The notes beneath the pieces are model-generated. The model was not told where the DNA came from and did no database searches. It saw only the letters and a list, made by a program, of their open reading frames with translations. From positions 34,389,501-34,453,500 of the forward strand of contig NC_092341.1 of NCBI RefSeq assembly GCF_046630445.1: a DNA stretch of 64,000 bases. Direction: 5' to 3'. Positions 11,514 through 23,500 of the stretch are shown here, one piece after another. The stretch's first letter is position 1. Each line of letters begins with the position of its first letter. This stretch comes from Rutidosis leptorrhynchoides. Lineage: Eukaryota > Streptophyta > Magnoliopsida > Asterales > Asteraceae. The position numbers and the translations under genes are program-made.

Positions 11514-12710
11514 TATAACATTTATAATAATAACAATACTAATAATAATTATAATTTTTATAAAAAGAACTACCTTTGAAAAGTCCATAAAAATAAAACT
11601 GCATCAAGCCGGGTTCGAACCCGAGACCTCACAATACCCAACATGACACCTTAAACAATACTCCGTATTCTCTTTTCTGATTAGAAGCCACGAAAATATT
11701 ATTATAACCCGTCTGTTACTTCTTTAATTCATCATCTTCTTTCTTTTTCTTGTTAACTCAAACGAACCATGACTCAAATCTACCTAGTAACTAAAATTAT
11801 TTGTTTGATATTAGACTTGTATCAGAAACGTTCTTGTGATAGTTTGACTTAACTGAAAAACGAAAAAAAAAACAAAAACTGCCTGTTGTATCGACGGTTT
11901 GTAGAAAAATAATAATAATGATTTCATGATTTGTACGTTTTGAGGCCTTGATGTCTAAATGAAAAAGCTTTTAAATCATCCATGTAATGTACTGGAATCC
12001 TCAATTGAACTTGAAACATTAACATCGATTCAAATTTCACGAAGAACATTTCTGTTGACTTTTGGTTTTGAAAGTTTGACTTCTAAAATTATAACTTGAT
12101 ATAAAGAATTGAAGTTTGAAAATCAGCATATAGTTTAAGTAAAAGATTAATAACATATCTGCATTAATAGATTTTTGAAATTGTTATAAATTAGTCAAAT
12201 TGGATAAAACCCACACGAACAGAATAATAAAAAAATATAACGCTGTTTTTCTTATTTTTCTGTTGTATTATTCGAAATGACAGACCTGTATATAACTTGC
12301 AGTTGGATAATTTATGTAGCTATCGAATTGGATTTGCAGTTGTCTTCTAGTATGGATTGGGGATCGATAGAAATCGATGGAAGGACATAATATCACGAGC
12401 AGAGTTGAAAAAAACGAAAAGGGACAAAGGAGACAGGTAACCCAGATATAGATAGGATTCTGTTTTTATTTATGTTTATACTAATATTACTAATAAATAA
12501 ATATAGGTATATTATTAATAATACAATTAATAATCATAATAATAATATTAATAATAATACTAGTGATTTGCATTAACAATAATAATACTAATTATAATAC
12601 TTTTAATAATTTTTGTAATAAGGATAATACTAATACTATTAATGATATCTATAATAATATTAGTAATGATCATTAACAATGATAATAATAATTCTTAAAA
12701 ATGATATTAC
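10700..12710 (-). repeat. G1 LTR, segment 2
   Basis: Continues the LTR of G1 after the Tekay insertion: the block ATGTATTCTCAG through GGGAGCAAATGAAACTCACC matches G2 near 58050-58115. It is otherwise AT-rich, with AAT/ATT microsatellites at about 11442-11560 and 12480-12700. A tRNA-like B box (GGTTCGAACCC, about 11613) is present without a convincing A box. No coding sequence is recognisable. It ends at the Athila-1 target duplication ATTAC (12706-12710). Confidence 0.75.
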
Positions 12711-14710
12711 TGATAGTTATGCGAGGTGTATATAAAATAGCTATTATATTTTAGCAGAAAATACTATTAAATACGATACAATTTTACACAAGATATTTAT
12801 TTATTTAGAGAATGGATATACTTAAACCTTGCTACAACACTTATAGGCAGTGTACCTAATCGTACAGTAGTGTAGTTTTTAGTAAGTCCGGTTCGTTCCA
12901 CAGGGAAAATCTTTAAACAAAGCTTAACGCTATATTAGTTTACTTTTATAAAAATACAAATATATATATAAGTAATATTATTATTATAAAGGGGGGTTTT
13001 TACCGTTTTAATGACCAGTTTGTCGATTTTAAAACTTTAGTCGCAGTTAAAACCAAATGTAAAATAATAAATACAAGACTTAATTTAAAGCGTAAAGTAA
13101 ATAACGATAATGAAATTGCGATTAATAAAAATGCGATAAAATAAACTTGCGATAATTAAAAAGTACGATAATTAAAAGTGCAATTAAATACAATAACAAT
13201 AAAAATGCGATAATTAGAAGTGCAATTAAATATAAAATAAAGGAAATTAAATATGAAATAAAAGAATTATGCTTATTTAAACTTCCGTAATCATGATGTT
13301 TGACGTGTTGATTTTAGTTTTATGCCCATGGGTTAATTGTCCTTTGTCCTGGATTATTTAATATGTCCGTCTGGTTTTTGTCCATAACAGTCCATCAGTC
13401 ATAAATATAAAGTGCGAGTGTCCTCGTCAAATTATCCTTATACCCGAAGTTAAATATTCCAACTAATTGGGGACTTAAACTGTAACAAGATTTTAATACT
13501 TTGTTTAATAATTACACCAGGATGTCGACTGAGTGTAACCCAAGGTTTTAATATTTTGTTATCAATTATACCAAGTGTCCTTGTACATAATTTCACCCCT
13601 GTTTTAATTATTCTAGTGGCTATTAATCCATTCCCGTGTCCGGTTAAATGAACGATTATTCGTACATATAAATACCCCGCCCATCGTGTCCGATCGAGTG
13701 TATATGGTAATTTATAGGGACGCCCAATTGTAAATCTTTATATTAACATTAACAAACTATCATTTAGTTAAACAAATATAAAGCCCATTAATAGCCCATA
13801 GTCTAATTTCCACAAGTGTCGTTCCTTTGTCCAAACCCCAATTATGGTACAAAGCCCAATTACCCAATTTTAGTAATTAGCCCAACATCATGATTACTTC
13901 GTTTTAAATAAGCATAATAATAACTTAGCTACGAGACATTAAATTAAAAAGGTTGAACATAACTTACAATGATTAAAAATAGCGTAGCGTTACACGGACA
14001 GAATTTCGACTTACACCCTTACAATATTCGCTAACATACCCTTATTATTAGGATTAAAATTAAAATTAAAATTAAAATTAAAATATAAATATAAATATTT
14101 ACGTATAGATATAGAGAGGATGGATATATATGTTGGTTTTTGCGATCAGAATTCGTTTGCTTTTATAGGGAGTTTCAGAATTTGGGGCTCCGCGACTCGC
14201 GGCCCTTTTTGCCTTCAAACTCCGCGAGTCGCGGAGTTTGTAAATACAGCTCACTCCATTTTGGCTCTTTGTTTACCGACGGTTTATTATATAAATATAA
14301 TATATATATATATATAATTTATATAATTAATTATATATTATATTATATTTATATACATAGTTAACTTGTAATTTTTAGTCCGTTGCGTCGAGCGTTGAGA
14401 GTTAACTCTGGTCCCGGTTCCGGATTTTCGAATGTCCTTGCGTACAATTTAATATCTTGTACTTTGCATTTTGAATCTTGTACTCTTGTAATTTCGAGAC
14501 GTTTCTTATTAATAATTGGAACCTCTTTGATTGTCTTTTGTACTTTTGAGCTTTTTGGTCGTTTGCGTCTTCAATTCGTCGAATCTGTCTTTTGTCTTCA
14601 CCTTTTATTATTTAAACGAATATCACTTGTAAATAGAACAATTGCAACTAAAAGCTTGTCTTTCTTGAGGAATAATGCTATGAAATATATGTTCGTTTTT
14701 AGCATTATCA
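12711..14710 (-). repeat. Athila-1 3' LTR (2000 bp)
   Basis: On the minus strand it starts TGATAATGCT and ends CTATCA. A TATA box (complement of TTTTATA, 14161-14167) lies close to two CG-rich palindromes centred at 14196 and 14228. Conserved sequence near 12880 (AAGTCCGGTTCGTTCCACAG) is shared with the Athila-2 LTR. The 65-114 codon ORFs at 14120-14727 also occur in the other LTR and are not genes. Confidence 0.92.
14161..14240 (-). promoter_or_regulatory. LTR core promoter with paired palindromes (Athila-1 3' LTR)
   Basis: On the minus strand, two palindromes (25 bp at 14216-14240 with core CTCCGCGACTCGCGGAG, and 13 bp at 14190-14202) precede a TATAAAAGC box at about 14159-14167. Centres are 32 bp apart. 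The same layout is at 28987-29066 in the 5' LTR. Confidence 0.75.
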
Positions 14711-16781
14711 AATATTCCCACACTTAAGCGTTGCTTGTCCTCAAGCAATATCGTCTTGAAATACTAGAATCACTTCTTTATTCTTCACACTTTGTACATC
14801 AGTGATTTCTATACGGTGGTATAAACAATGGTAGTAACGATATGGTTTACAGTCCCACATGACTATAAAAATTTAGATCCATTAAGGAAATTGGATCTTT
14901 ATGAAAACATTTGATCTTTTGAAAATTAAATCTAGTTTTTACCCTAGATAAATTTTCCGGAATAACCCTTTACCGGTGTTTGCAAAATATTTTTGTGGGT
15001 TTGGTGGGTTTCAGATTTGAAAATTTTAGCTCAAAACTTGCGGTTTTGTGTCACCCACTTGCTAACCTTGTATTTGGAAAGCAACACGTCCAGTTTACTT
15101 GTCCCGTATATTACCTTTCGGTAAACTACCATCCGGTTGTAAAGGAAAGTGTTGAACAAGCAACTGTTAAGGCAATGTCCCCTGACATGCTTTTAATTAT
15201 GGTCTATAACGTGTCGGACGCAATTACTATCCTTGGTAGGAGCAATAGTAAAGCTCACCCTTATGATTTTTCGGTCTGGCACAAGGTCCTGTCTTTGACC
15301 ACTATGCAACCACCGTTCTTACGGTTGACACCCGATTTAGTTCAGGTGACCTAATTAATTCCAGGTGAATTCCTAGGATTTTACGTTCAATGGTAATGAA
15401 CGCATTGAAAATAGGGCTTTCAGAAAACAAATCGGTTTGTAATTTTGATCAAAATATTTTCTCGTTCAAGCTCGAGTTTAGATATCATTGAATTCCATGA
15501 GTTTGTAATTTTCAATCTTTAAGGTCAATCTCAAGGATTGAGTAATATCAGGCTTAAAAGCTGATTTTTGATCTTTTAAGGAGATTATCCTTTCTGGAGA
15601 TCTGATTCATTAGTCTTATCCAGCTAATTTGCATGGTGCCCCCATTTTACGAGATAAATCCTTCTCATGGTTAGGATAAATCTGACCACTTGGCGACCCT
15701 GTTTAATGCTGAGGTCCGTGGATTTCCTGCTGATTTTAGTGATGACTTTTCTAGATTTTTCGTCAACCTACAGCTGGTCTGGACGACAACTTCTTGACCT
15801 AAATCAAGAAGCGCGTGTCTTTTTCGGAAGACTTTACTTCCTTTTAATGATGGAATTGATTCATCGTGTAGATCCATCTTTCTTACAGTAAATCAGGTAA
15901 AACATTTTAGTTTAGTCCAAAGCAAAAGTATTTTCAGTTATTTGTACAAAAATATGTGATATATGTTTTGAATAACTTGGAGAATTTTCCTACACTTGGC
16001 TTTTATTTTCCTTTTTATTGTCCTCTATTCCATTTTAAATGAATTTTAACATTTTGGTTTGTTTCTCAATTTATGTCCTTTCCGAGGTTACAATAATTTC
16101 GGTGTTAAAACCTAGTTTTATCGTTCATAAATATGTATAAACATGATTTTGAGTTCATTTAATTGAAAATTTTGAAAATTTTTACTAGAATTGGGTAGTC
16201 AGTATATAAGACTAGGGCTGTTCTTTATTATCAGAGAGCACTAGATTCTAATACAACTACTGCTTTACTAGTATTTTTAATGGTAACCCAGTGTTTAAGA
16301 TAAAAATTTTAAAATCCGAAAGAATTTAACCCCTTCCCACACTTAAGATCTTGCAATGCCCTCATTTGCAAGAAATCAGTAACAATTTAAATTATTGAGG
16401 GTGATTTGTGTGAAAATGATTAAATTTTACCAAAGTTTCCAAATATATTGGCGTTTGTTTGCTGAATGATAAATGGTGCACATCATTTGTTCATTCCGTC
16501 TTGTTGTTATTTCACATATATTTTGCATCTTGTCGTCAAAATTAGTTGCTTTTGCTGAACTTAATGCCAGTCTTTGAAAATGCATTGTTTTACCCTGTTG
16601 TGTACATAAGATAAACTGCAAACATATATACATATTTTTGAAGTTTGGTATATTACCCCACATTCAAAAATTATTAAAATCTAAGAATAAAAGTTAGAAA
16701 ATTATAAAAACTATTACAATATTAACATAAGTATTAAACGTATCCACATTACAAATTACAAAATAAATAAAACTAAGTAGA
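14711..16781 (-). other. Athila-1 3' internal untranslated spacer with PPT
   Basis: About 2 kb without a credible ORF. Next to the LTR the minus strand reads CTTAAGTGTGGGAATATT (14711-14728), the expected polypurine tract. A second near-copy of it (TTCCCACACTTAAG on plus) lies at about 16336. The whole stretch is conserved with Athila-2 at 54712-56840, which suggests functional sequence rather than decay. Several small frames here (14980-15354, 15667-15891) have no recognisable similarity. Confidence 0.7.
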
Positions 16782-18135
16782 CTAGGGATGATACTGATAC
16801 CAATAGGGGTTCCATGCATAACCATAGGTGCTATAAAATGCTTCGGCTGGGTTATACGTAGGATACGGTGGTTGCATCTCTATAGACCAGGGAGGGAATA
16901 TGGGTTTTGGAGTAGGAATATAGTTTATACCTATATGTTGGCAATGAGCTATGATTTGGTTTTGATGAACTTGCCAATCTTTAAATGCTCTCTGTCTAGC
17001 ATTTTCGTACTCCTGTGAAGCTATAAACCTTTGCATTTCTTGCATTTCATTTCCCCCTCCTACATTACCTTACTGTTGGTTTCTCTCAACCTGTGGATGT
17101 CTACCATGGTATTGTACTGCGGCGTTATTTCGCCTCTTCAAAACTTTCGCACCATGGTATACATTTAAACCTATTGTATCGCGGGGTTCTGGTTCTTCTA
17201 CTAATAATCCCCCCCGACTTATATCCACACCGAGATATTCATCAATCAAAGTAATAAAAATACCACCTCCTATTATGCTATGCGGTCTCATCCCCCTAAC
17301 CATAGCTGATAAATAATAACCCACACAATAAGGTATACTTACAGCGCTTTGTGGGTCTCGAATACACATATGGTAAAATAAATCCTGTTCATTTACCTTT
17401 TCCTTGTTCTTACCTCTTTGTGTAATCGAATTAGCTAAAAACCTATGAATCACTCTTAATTCAGCTCTATCTATATCCAAATAAGAGTAATTTCCCCCTT
17501 TTGAATCGGTGATGGCTTGTCATTTGACTCCATACACCATGTGTATCAAAATTTTCATCTATCTTTCTACCATTTAGTATCAACCCTCTACAATCGGCAG
17601 ATGCTAACTCCTCAGGCGTATATATACGTAAAGCCTGAGCCATGTCTAGTAAAGACATGTGGTGCATCGAACCTCCTAACAAAAATCTAATAAAAGATCG
17701 ATCGGTTAAACTAGCTACCCGATCATTTAATTCTATACTACACAATAATTCTTCACACCATACTTTATATACAGGTCTACGCATGGTGAATAAACGTACC
17801 CAGTCGTTAAAAGTAGAATTACCATACCTCTGTGCAAGTAATTCCCTAATTGGCCCGGCCAATTCTACAGCTTCTAATGGTCCCCATTCTATGACCCTAG
17901 GTACCTCAACAACTTTAGAATGAAGAGTATGCAAACCCCTTTGGTATTTTGGATAATCTATCCAAAGTCTGTCAAATCTCAGGTTCGGATGCAAATCTTC
18001 CAAGTGCATATCAGAAAATGTCATGACTGGATGAGGTATATCTTGTTTGTAGTAGTTATCCACCTCCTGTTGTTCCGCATTCTCAGCAGGAGCATTGCGA
18101 GCTTGGGATGAAGATTCACCCCTTTCAGTCTGCAA
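16782..18135 (-). pseudogene. ATHILA-type third ORF, broken by one frameshift and one stop
   Basis: Three pieces read as one protein: 18135-17467, 17480-17070 and 17045-16782. The first shifts frame at an A4G5 run near 17490. The second is interrupted by an in-frame TAA just before 17045. The sequence type (W-R-L-F-T-M-R-R-P-V-Y-K-V-W-C-E-E-L-L, later FLLGG..HHMSLLDMAQAL) resembles the plant ATHILA ORF1 family found after pol in these elements; its role is unknown, and it has been called env-like by position. The tail is Pro/Tyr-rich (NPYWYQYHP). The frame has no upstream ATG: it opens at TTTTGCAG, a good splice acceptor, so the protein may come from a spliced RNA. An in-frame Met at about codon 38 is an alternative. 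Confidence 0.75.
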
Positions 18136-19992
18136 AACACATCAAACACAATTTTTGTGCATCCAAATATGCATTAGTGTCAGCAAAATCATCAATCAAA
18201 ATAATTACAATGACATGATCAATTTATATCAAACTTAAGCTCATTTTCACATTTTTATCAAATCTACACTTTTTCAAATAAGCATATACGAAAATGTTCG
18301 CCAAGTTCATAAGCATTCAACTCAAATAACATGTCAAAATAATCATTACTAGCAATTAAACAAGTTTCAAATGGCATTATCTCTCAAAAATCAAGTTCAT
18401 AAATTTTAGACTTGAAAAAATCCACTTTAATTCTCAAAATCATGTTTAGGCTCAAAGTTTGGATCATTTAACTACCTAAACATGTTACACTACTTAATTT
18501 AGCAACAATTCATGACAAAAATCGGCCATAACCTGTTTATATCAAAAAGCCCCAAATTGCTCAAGAGCACAAACCCTAGATTACTCAAAATTTGAAGTTT
18601 AAGGCTTCTAATCATGTTAAATAGCATCAATCTAGGTTATACAAGCATAATACATAAACAATTTAAGCATAATTACACTAAAAAGCATCAAAATCAAATT
18701 GAGGAAAAAATTGCTCAAGAACACTAATTTTCGGATTAAATGGTGTTTAGGTGTAGAAATTTACCGTTTTTCTTGAGTAATTCCTTGATAGCATCCTTCT
18801 CAACATGATTTTAGTAAAAGATTTGATGATTAACGGTTTAAAATTGTGATTTTGGGGGTGTTTTCTCGTGTATTTTCGGGTTTTATTTTCGCAGTATTTG
18901 GTTTTGTGGTGTGTGGACTGAGCTGTTCGTTCAGCTTTTATTTTTTTTTTCTGTATTTTGGTCCTCCCACGAGTCGCGGGGTTTAAACCTTCAAACTCCG
19001 CGAGTCGCGGAGTTTGTTAATTTTTTTTTTTTATATCTTATACTAATTAAAACAATTAAGTAATTAATTTTAAAATTTTGTTTCCCTTGTTATTTAGGAC
19101 GAGGTCGTTTCGGATCGATGTCCTAGTCCGTCCCTCGACAAAATTTTAAAATTTGTCTTTTTGTAGCTATTGTTTTAAAAGCTAAGATTTTTGGTTTTTT
19201 AATGTTTTTGGCATACTTTATTTAATTCAATAAGATTAAAAATAATGATAATAAAAGTTCTCGTCCCTCCCTTGGGTAAAGCAATTTCGGTTCAAAGACC
19301 TAGTCTTCAACTTACGACGAATTTTAAAAATCATATTTTTAACTTAATGAGATAAAGTAAATTTTTGTTTTTAAATTCACACAATTTAAATATAAAATTC
19401 AAAATTAATATTAAAAATTCACACCAAACTTTAAAATTTGAAATGCATAAAATTAAAAATTCATATTTTTAAAAATTAAAGATTCACACCAAACTTAATT
19501 TAAAAATTCATATTATAAATTCACACCAAACTTATATAAATTTTTCAAATATTTACAATTTTAAATATATTGTTTTTACAAAGTTTACAATATTAATTTA
19601 AGATTTATATATTAATTTTAAAAACATGGTAAAAATAAAATTAAAAATCTTTTTGGCTTTTTATCCCACTTTAATCAATCAAATATTATCAAAAATATGC
19701 GCCCCTCTTTTCGGTAAAGTAATTTCGGTTCCAAGACCTAATTTAACTCATGACGAATTTTTGAAATATTTTGGGTTGATTGATTAAAGATATTTATACC
19801 TTAAGAATAAACGTTAAATTTCGCAGTGATGTAATAAATTTTTGAATGATATCAATAATTTCGGTCGCCAAACCTAATTTTATTCAATACCAATTTAATA
19901 CTTTATAGCGAACAAATTAGCGTTTATTATCAAAAGGTTAAAAATAAAAATAAAAATAAAGACTGTACAGACTTACCTGTGAAATAGATTTC
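18136..19992 (-). other. AT-rich spacer of Athila-1 with repeated motif and palindrome pair
   Basis: 1.9 kb without credible genes. A motif close to AATTTCGGTTCAAAGACCTA recurs near 19107, 19284, 19723 and 19859, often with GTAAAG before and CGAATTTT after. A pair of CG-rich palindromes at 18966-19016 (centres 18973 and 19004) repeats the LTR promoter cassette, followed on the minus strand by AATAAAAGC near 18935. Confidence 0.7.
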
Positions 19993-20409
19993 TTAGTTAT
20001 ATGATCTATCCCATTCATAAGATAGTCGGTTTAATTGGTTTTCCATGGCTACATAGGCGTAACCTCGAGCATTCAGTGTTTTTTCTTCTAAACATACGAA
20101 CGGTCCGTCTCTGCATAAAGTAACAAATTCGGTATTTGAATAGGTTTGATTATTTGAACATTTACCTCCATGTGACCATTTTCCGCATTTGTGACATCTT
20201 TCTAGGTGTCGTGCTCTTCTTTTCGCTGCGGATTTTGATTTTCCTTTACCAAATTGTAACTTATTATCTTCGCATCTGGATCCTTTTCTAACTCCGTCCA
20301 ATCTTTCACTGATTACTGATACTATTTCACTCGGAAGTGTGTCATTATTACGTTTATTGATCAAAGCGTGTAGCATTAGACCATGGTTTAGTTCACAGGC
20401 AGTCTTCAT
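19993..20409 (-). CDS. Small zinc-knuckle protein encoded after Athila-1 pol
   Basis: 138 codons, starting ATG at 20409, about 165 bp downstream of the pol stop. It is basic in the middle (KGKSKSAAKRRARHLERCHK) and contains one retroviral-type knuckle CHKCGKWSHGGKC (CX2CX4HX4C, about residues 79-91). No signal peptide or membrane segment is seen. It is uninterrupted, unlike its neighbours, and not part of standard gag-pol. The knuckle suggests nucleic-acid binding. I do not recognise a named family. Expression would need a spliced or internal transcript. It could alternatively be a detached duplicate of a gag C-terminus, but it does not resemble this element's own gag knuckle. Confidence 0.6.
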   Translation of the reverse strand: MKTACELNHGLMLHALINKRNNDTLPSEIVSVISERLDGVRKGSRCEDNKLQFGKGKSKSAAKRRARHLERCHKCGKWSHGGKCSNNQTYSNTEFVTLCRDGPFVCLEEKTLNARGYAYVAMENQLNRLSYEWDRSYN

Positions 20410-20573
20410 TTCCTAAAAAAAATAAAAATTCAGAATGGGGGGAGAAGACTAGTTCTTTAGGGTCTGCTAGGGAAAGACCATTCGGGTTCCATTTTCGAGA
20501 ACTACACGAAAACAGACAATCTAACTCTAACAGAAATACATATTATCCTTTAAAGACTTGATTCTCCCCACAC

Positions 20574-23500
20574 TTAGTTAGCTGTGGTGTCGAAATTGTG
20601 ATTAACTTCGTTGTCGACTTCCATCGGACTATCTATGTAGTGTTTAACTCTGTAACCATTAACTTTAAATTCAATCCCATTTGAATTTATTAATTCTATC
20701 GTTCCGTATGGAAAAACTCTTTTAACTATTAATGGTCCAGACCATCTTGATTTCAATTTTCCAGAAAATAGCTTGAATCGTGAATTGAAAAGAAGAACTC
20801 TGTCCCCTTCTTTAAATTCTTTTGAACTTCTGATTCTTTTATCATGCCATTTCTTCGTTCTTTCTTTATAGATTAACGAATTTTCGTATGCTTCATGTCT
20901 TAATTCTTCTAATTCGTTTAGTTGACTTAATCGTAGACGTCCGGCTTCATGTAAATCAAGATTACATGTCTTCAAAGCCCAAAATGCTTTGTGTTCAATT
21001 TCTACTGGAAGATGACATGCTTTTCCATAAACAAGTCTAAAAGGTGTGGTTCTAATTGGAGTTTTGTAGGCTGTTCTAAAAGCCCAGAGTGCATCCTCCA
21101 ATTTAATCCACCATTCCTTCGGATTTGATCCTACGGTTTTCTCTAGAATACGTTTTAAAGCTCGGTTGGTATTTTCAACTTGTCCACTTGTTTGTGGATG
21201 ATATGCGGTGGAGATTTTATGAGTTACTCCATATCTTTTAAGAACTTTCTCAAGTTGATTATTACAGAAATGAGTACCCCGATCACTTATTAAAGCTTTC
21301 GGTGTTCCAAACCTTGCAAAAAGACGTTTTAAAAAGTTGACTACAACTCGTGCATCGTTAGTTGGGAGAGCTTGTGCTTCCGCCCATTTAGATACATAAT
21401 CAATGGCTACGAGTATATATAGATTATTATGAGATTTTGGAAATGGACCCATAAAGTCAATACCCCAAATGTCAAATACTTCACATACTTGAATGACATT
21501 TTGTGGCATTTCATCACGTTGACTTATTTTTCCGGCCCTTTGACAAGCATCACAGGATTTGCAAAGAAGGTGTGAGTCTTTGTAAATTGTAGGCCAATAG
21601 AATCCAGCATCATAAACTTTTCTTGCTGTTAGTTGAGGCCCATAATGCCCTCCTGTTGGTCCTGTGTGACAATGGTTTAATATTTTACTAGCTTCATCTC
21701 CAAATACACATCGGCGTATTATTCCATCGGGACAACTTTTAAACAGATGTGGATCTTCCCAAAAATAGTGTTTTATATCACTGAAGAATTTCTTTCGTCT
21801 TTGGTACGATAATCCTTTTTCAAGGAATCCACAAACTAAGTAGTTTGCATAGTCTGCAAACCATGGAATTTCTTTATAATCTATCTTCAATAGATATTCA
21901 TCAGGAAAGTTGTCTTGTATGGCCGATTCATTTAGAACTTCTAATTCGGGATTTTCAAGACGAGAAAGATGATCAGCGGCGAGATTTTCTACTCCTCTTT
22001 TATCTCGGATTTCAATATCAAACTCTTGTAAGAGTAAGATCCAACAGATTAATCTTGGTTTAGCATCTTGTTTTGAAAATAGGTATCTAAGAGCAGAATG
22101 GTCGGTATAGACCACCGTTTTTGCTAGAACGAGATATGATCGAAATTTGTCAAAAGCAAAGACAATAGCAAGGAGTTCTTTTTCAGTAGTTGTATAGTTC
22201 GTTTGTGCTCCTTGTAACGTCTTACTAGCATAATATATAGGTTGAAATCGTTTTTCAATCCTTTGTCCTAAAACGGCTCCCATTGCAAAATCACTTGCAT
22301 CGCACATTAGTTCAAATGGTAGATTCCAATTTGGTGTTATCATGATCGGCGCATTAGTTAGTTTCTCTTTAAGAATATTAAAAGATTTGATACACTCATC
22401 TGAAAAGATGAATGGAGCATCCTTTTCTAGGAGTTTATTCATAGGAGTGGCAATTTTAGAAAAATCTTTTATGAAACGTCGGTAAAAACCGGCATGCCCT
22501 AGAAAACTCCTAACTCCTCTAACATTGGTGGGATGTGGAAGTTTAGCAATTACATCTACTTTAGCTCTATCCACTTCAATTCCTTCTTTTGAAATTTTAT
22601 GACCAAGAACGATGCCTTCTTTAACCGTAAAATGGCATTTCTCCCAATTAAGTACTAGATTTGATTGTTCGCATCTAATGAGCATTCGTTCAAGATTAGC
22701 TAGACATGTTTCAAATGTATCACCGAAGACTGAAAAGTCATCCATGAAAACTTCCACGGATTCTTCTATCATGTCGTGAAAAATCGCCATCATACACCTT
22801 TGAAAGGTTGCAGGGGCATTGCAAAGTCCAAATGGCATGCGTTTGTAAGCAAAAGTACCATAAGGGCACGTGAATGTGGTTTTCTCTTGATCTTCGGGTG
22901 CTATTGGAATTTGAAAATATCCGGAAAATCCATCTAGAAAACAATAGTAACTATTTCAGGCTAATCTTTCCAACATTTGATCAATGAAAGGTAAGGGAAA
23001 GTGATCTTTTCTGGTGGCGTCATTTAATTTTCTATAATCAATACACACACGCCATCCTGTTACAGTTCTAGTAGGAATAAGCTCATTTTTTTCATTTGTA
23101 ATGACAGTCATGCCACCCTTCTTAGGCACGCATTGAACTGGGCTTACCCATGGACTATCAGAGATTGGATAAATTAAACATGCATCTAGCAGTTTAATAA
23201 TCTCTTTCTTAACTACATCTTGCATATTAGGATTTAGTCTTCGTTGGCATTGCACATACGTTTTATGACCTTCTTCCATAAGGATTTTATGTGTGCAATA
23301 CGAAGGACTTATTCCTTTAATATCATGAATCTTCCATGCAATGGCTGGTTTATGAGCTTTCAACACAGAAATGAGTTGTGATTTCTCATTTTCAGTAAGA
23401 GAAGACGATATTATTACAGGTAATTCAGATTCACCATGTAAATAAGCGTATTCCAAATGGTTTGGAAGTGGCTTTAACTCTAATTTCGGAGGTTCTTCTA

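Noticed and set aside
11600-11640. Possible tRNA gene around GGTTCGAACCC in the G1 LTR
   Set aside because: Only a B box is present; no acceptor stem or cloverleaf can be drawn on either strand.
14120-14727. Overlapping ORFs repeated at 28946-29526
   Set aside because: LTR sequence of Athila-1, read against the transcription direction; no similarity to proteins.
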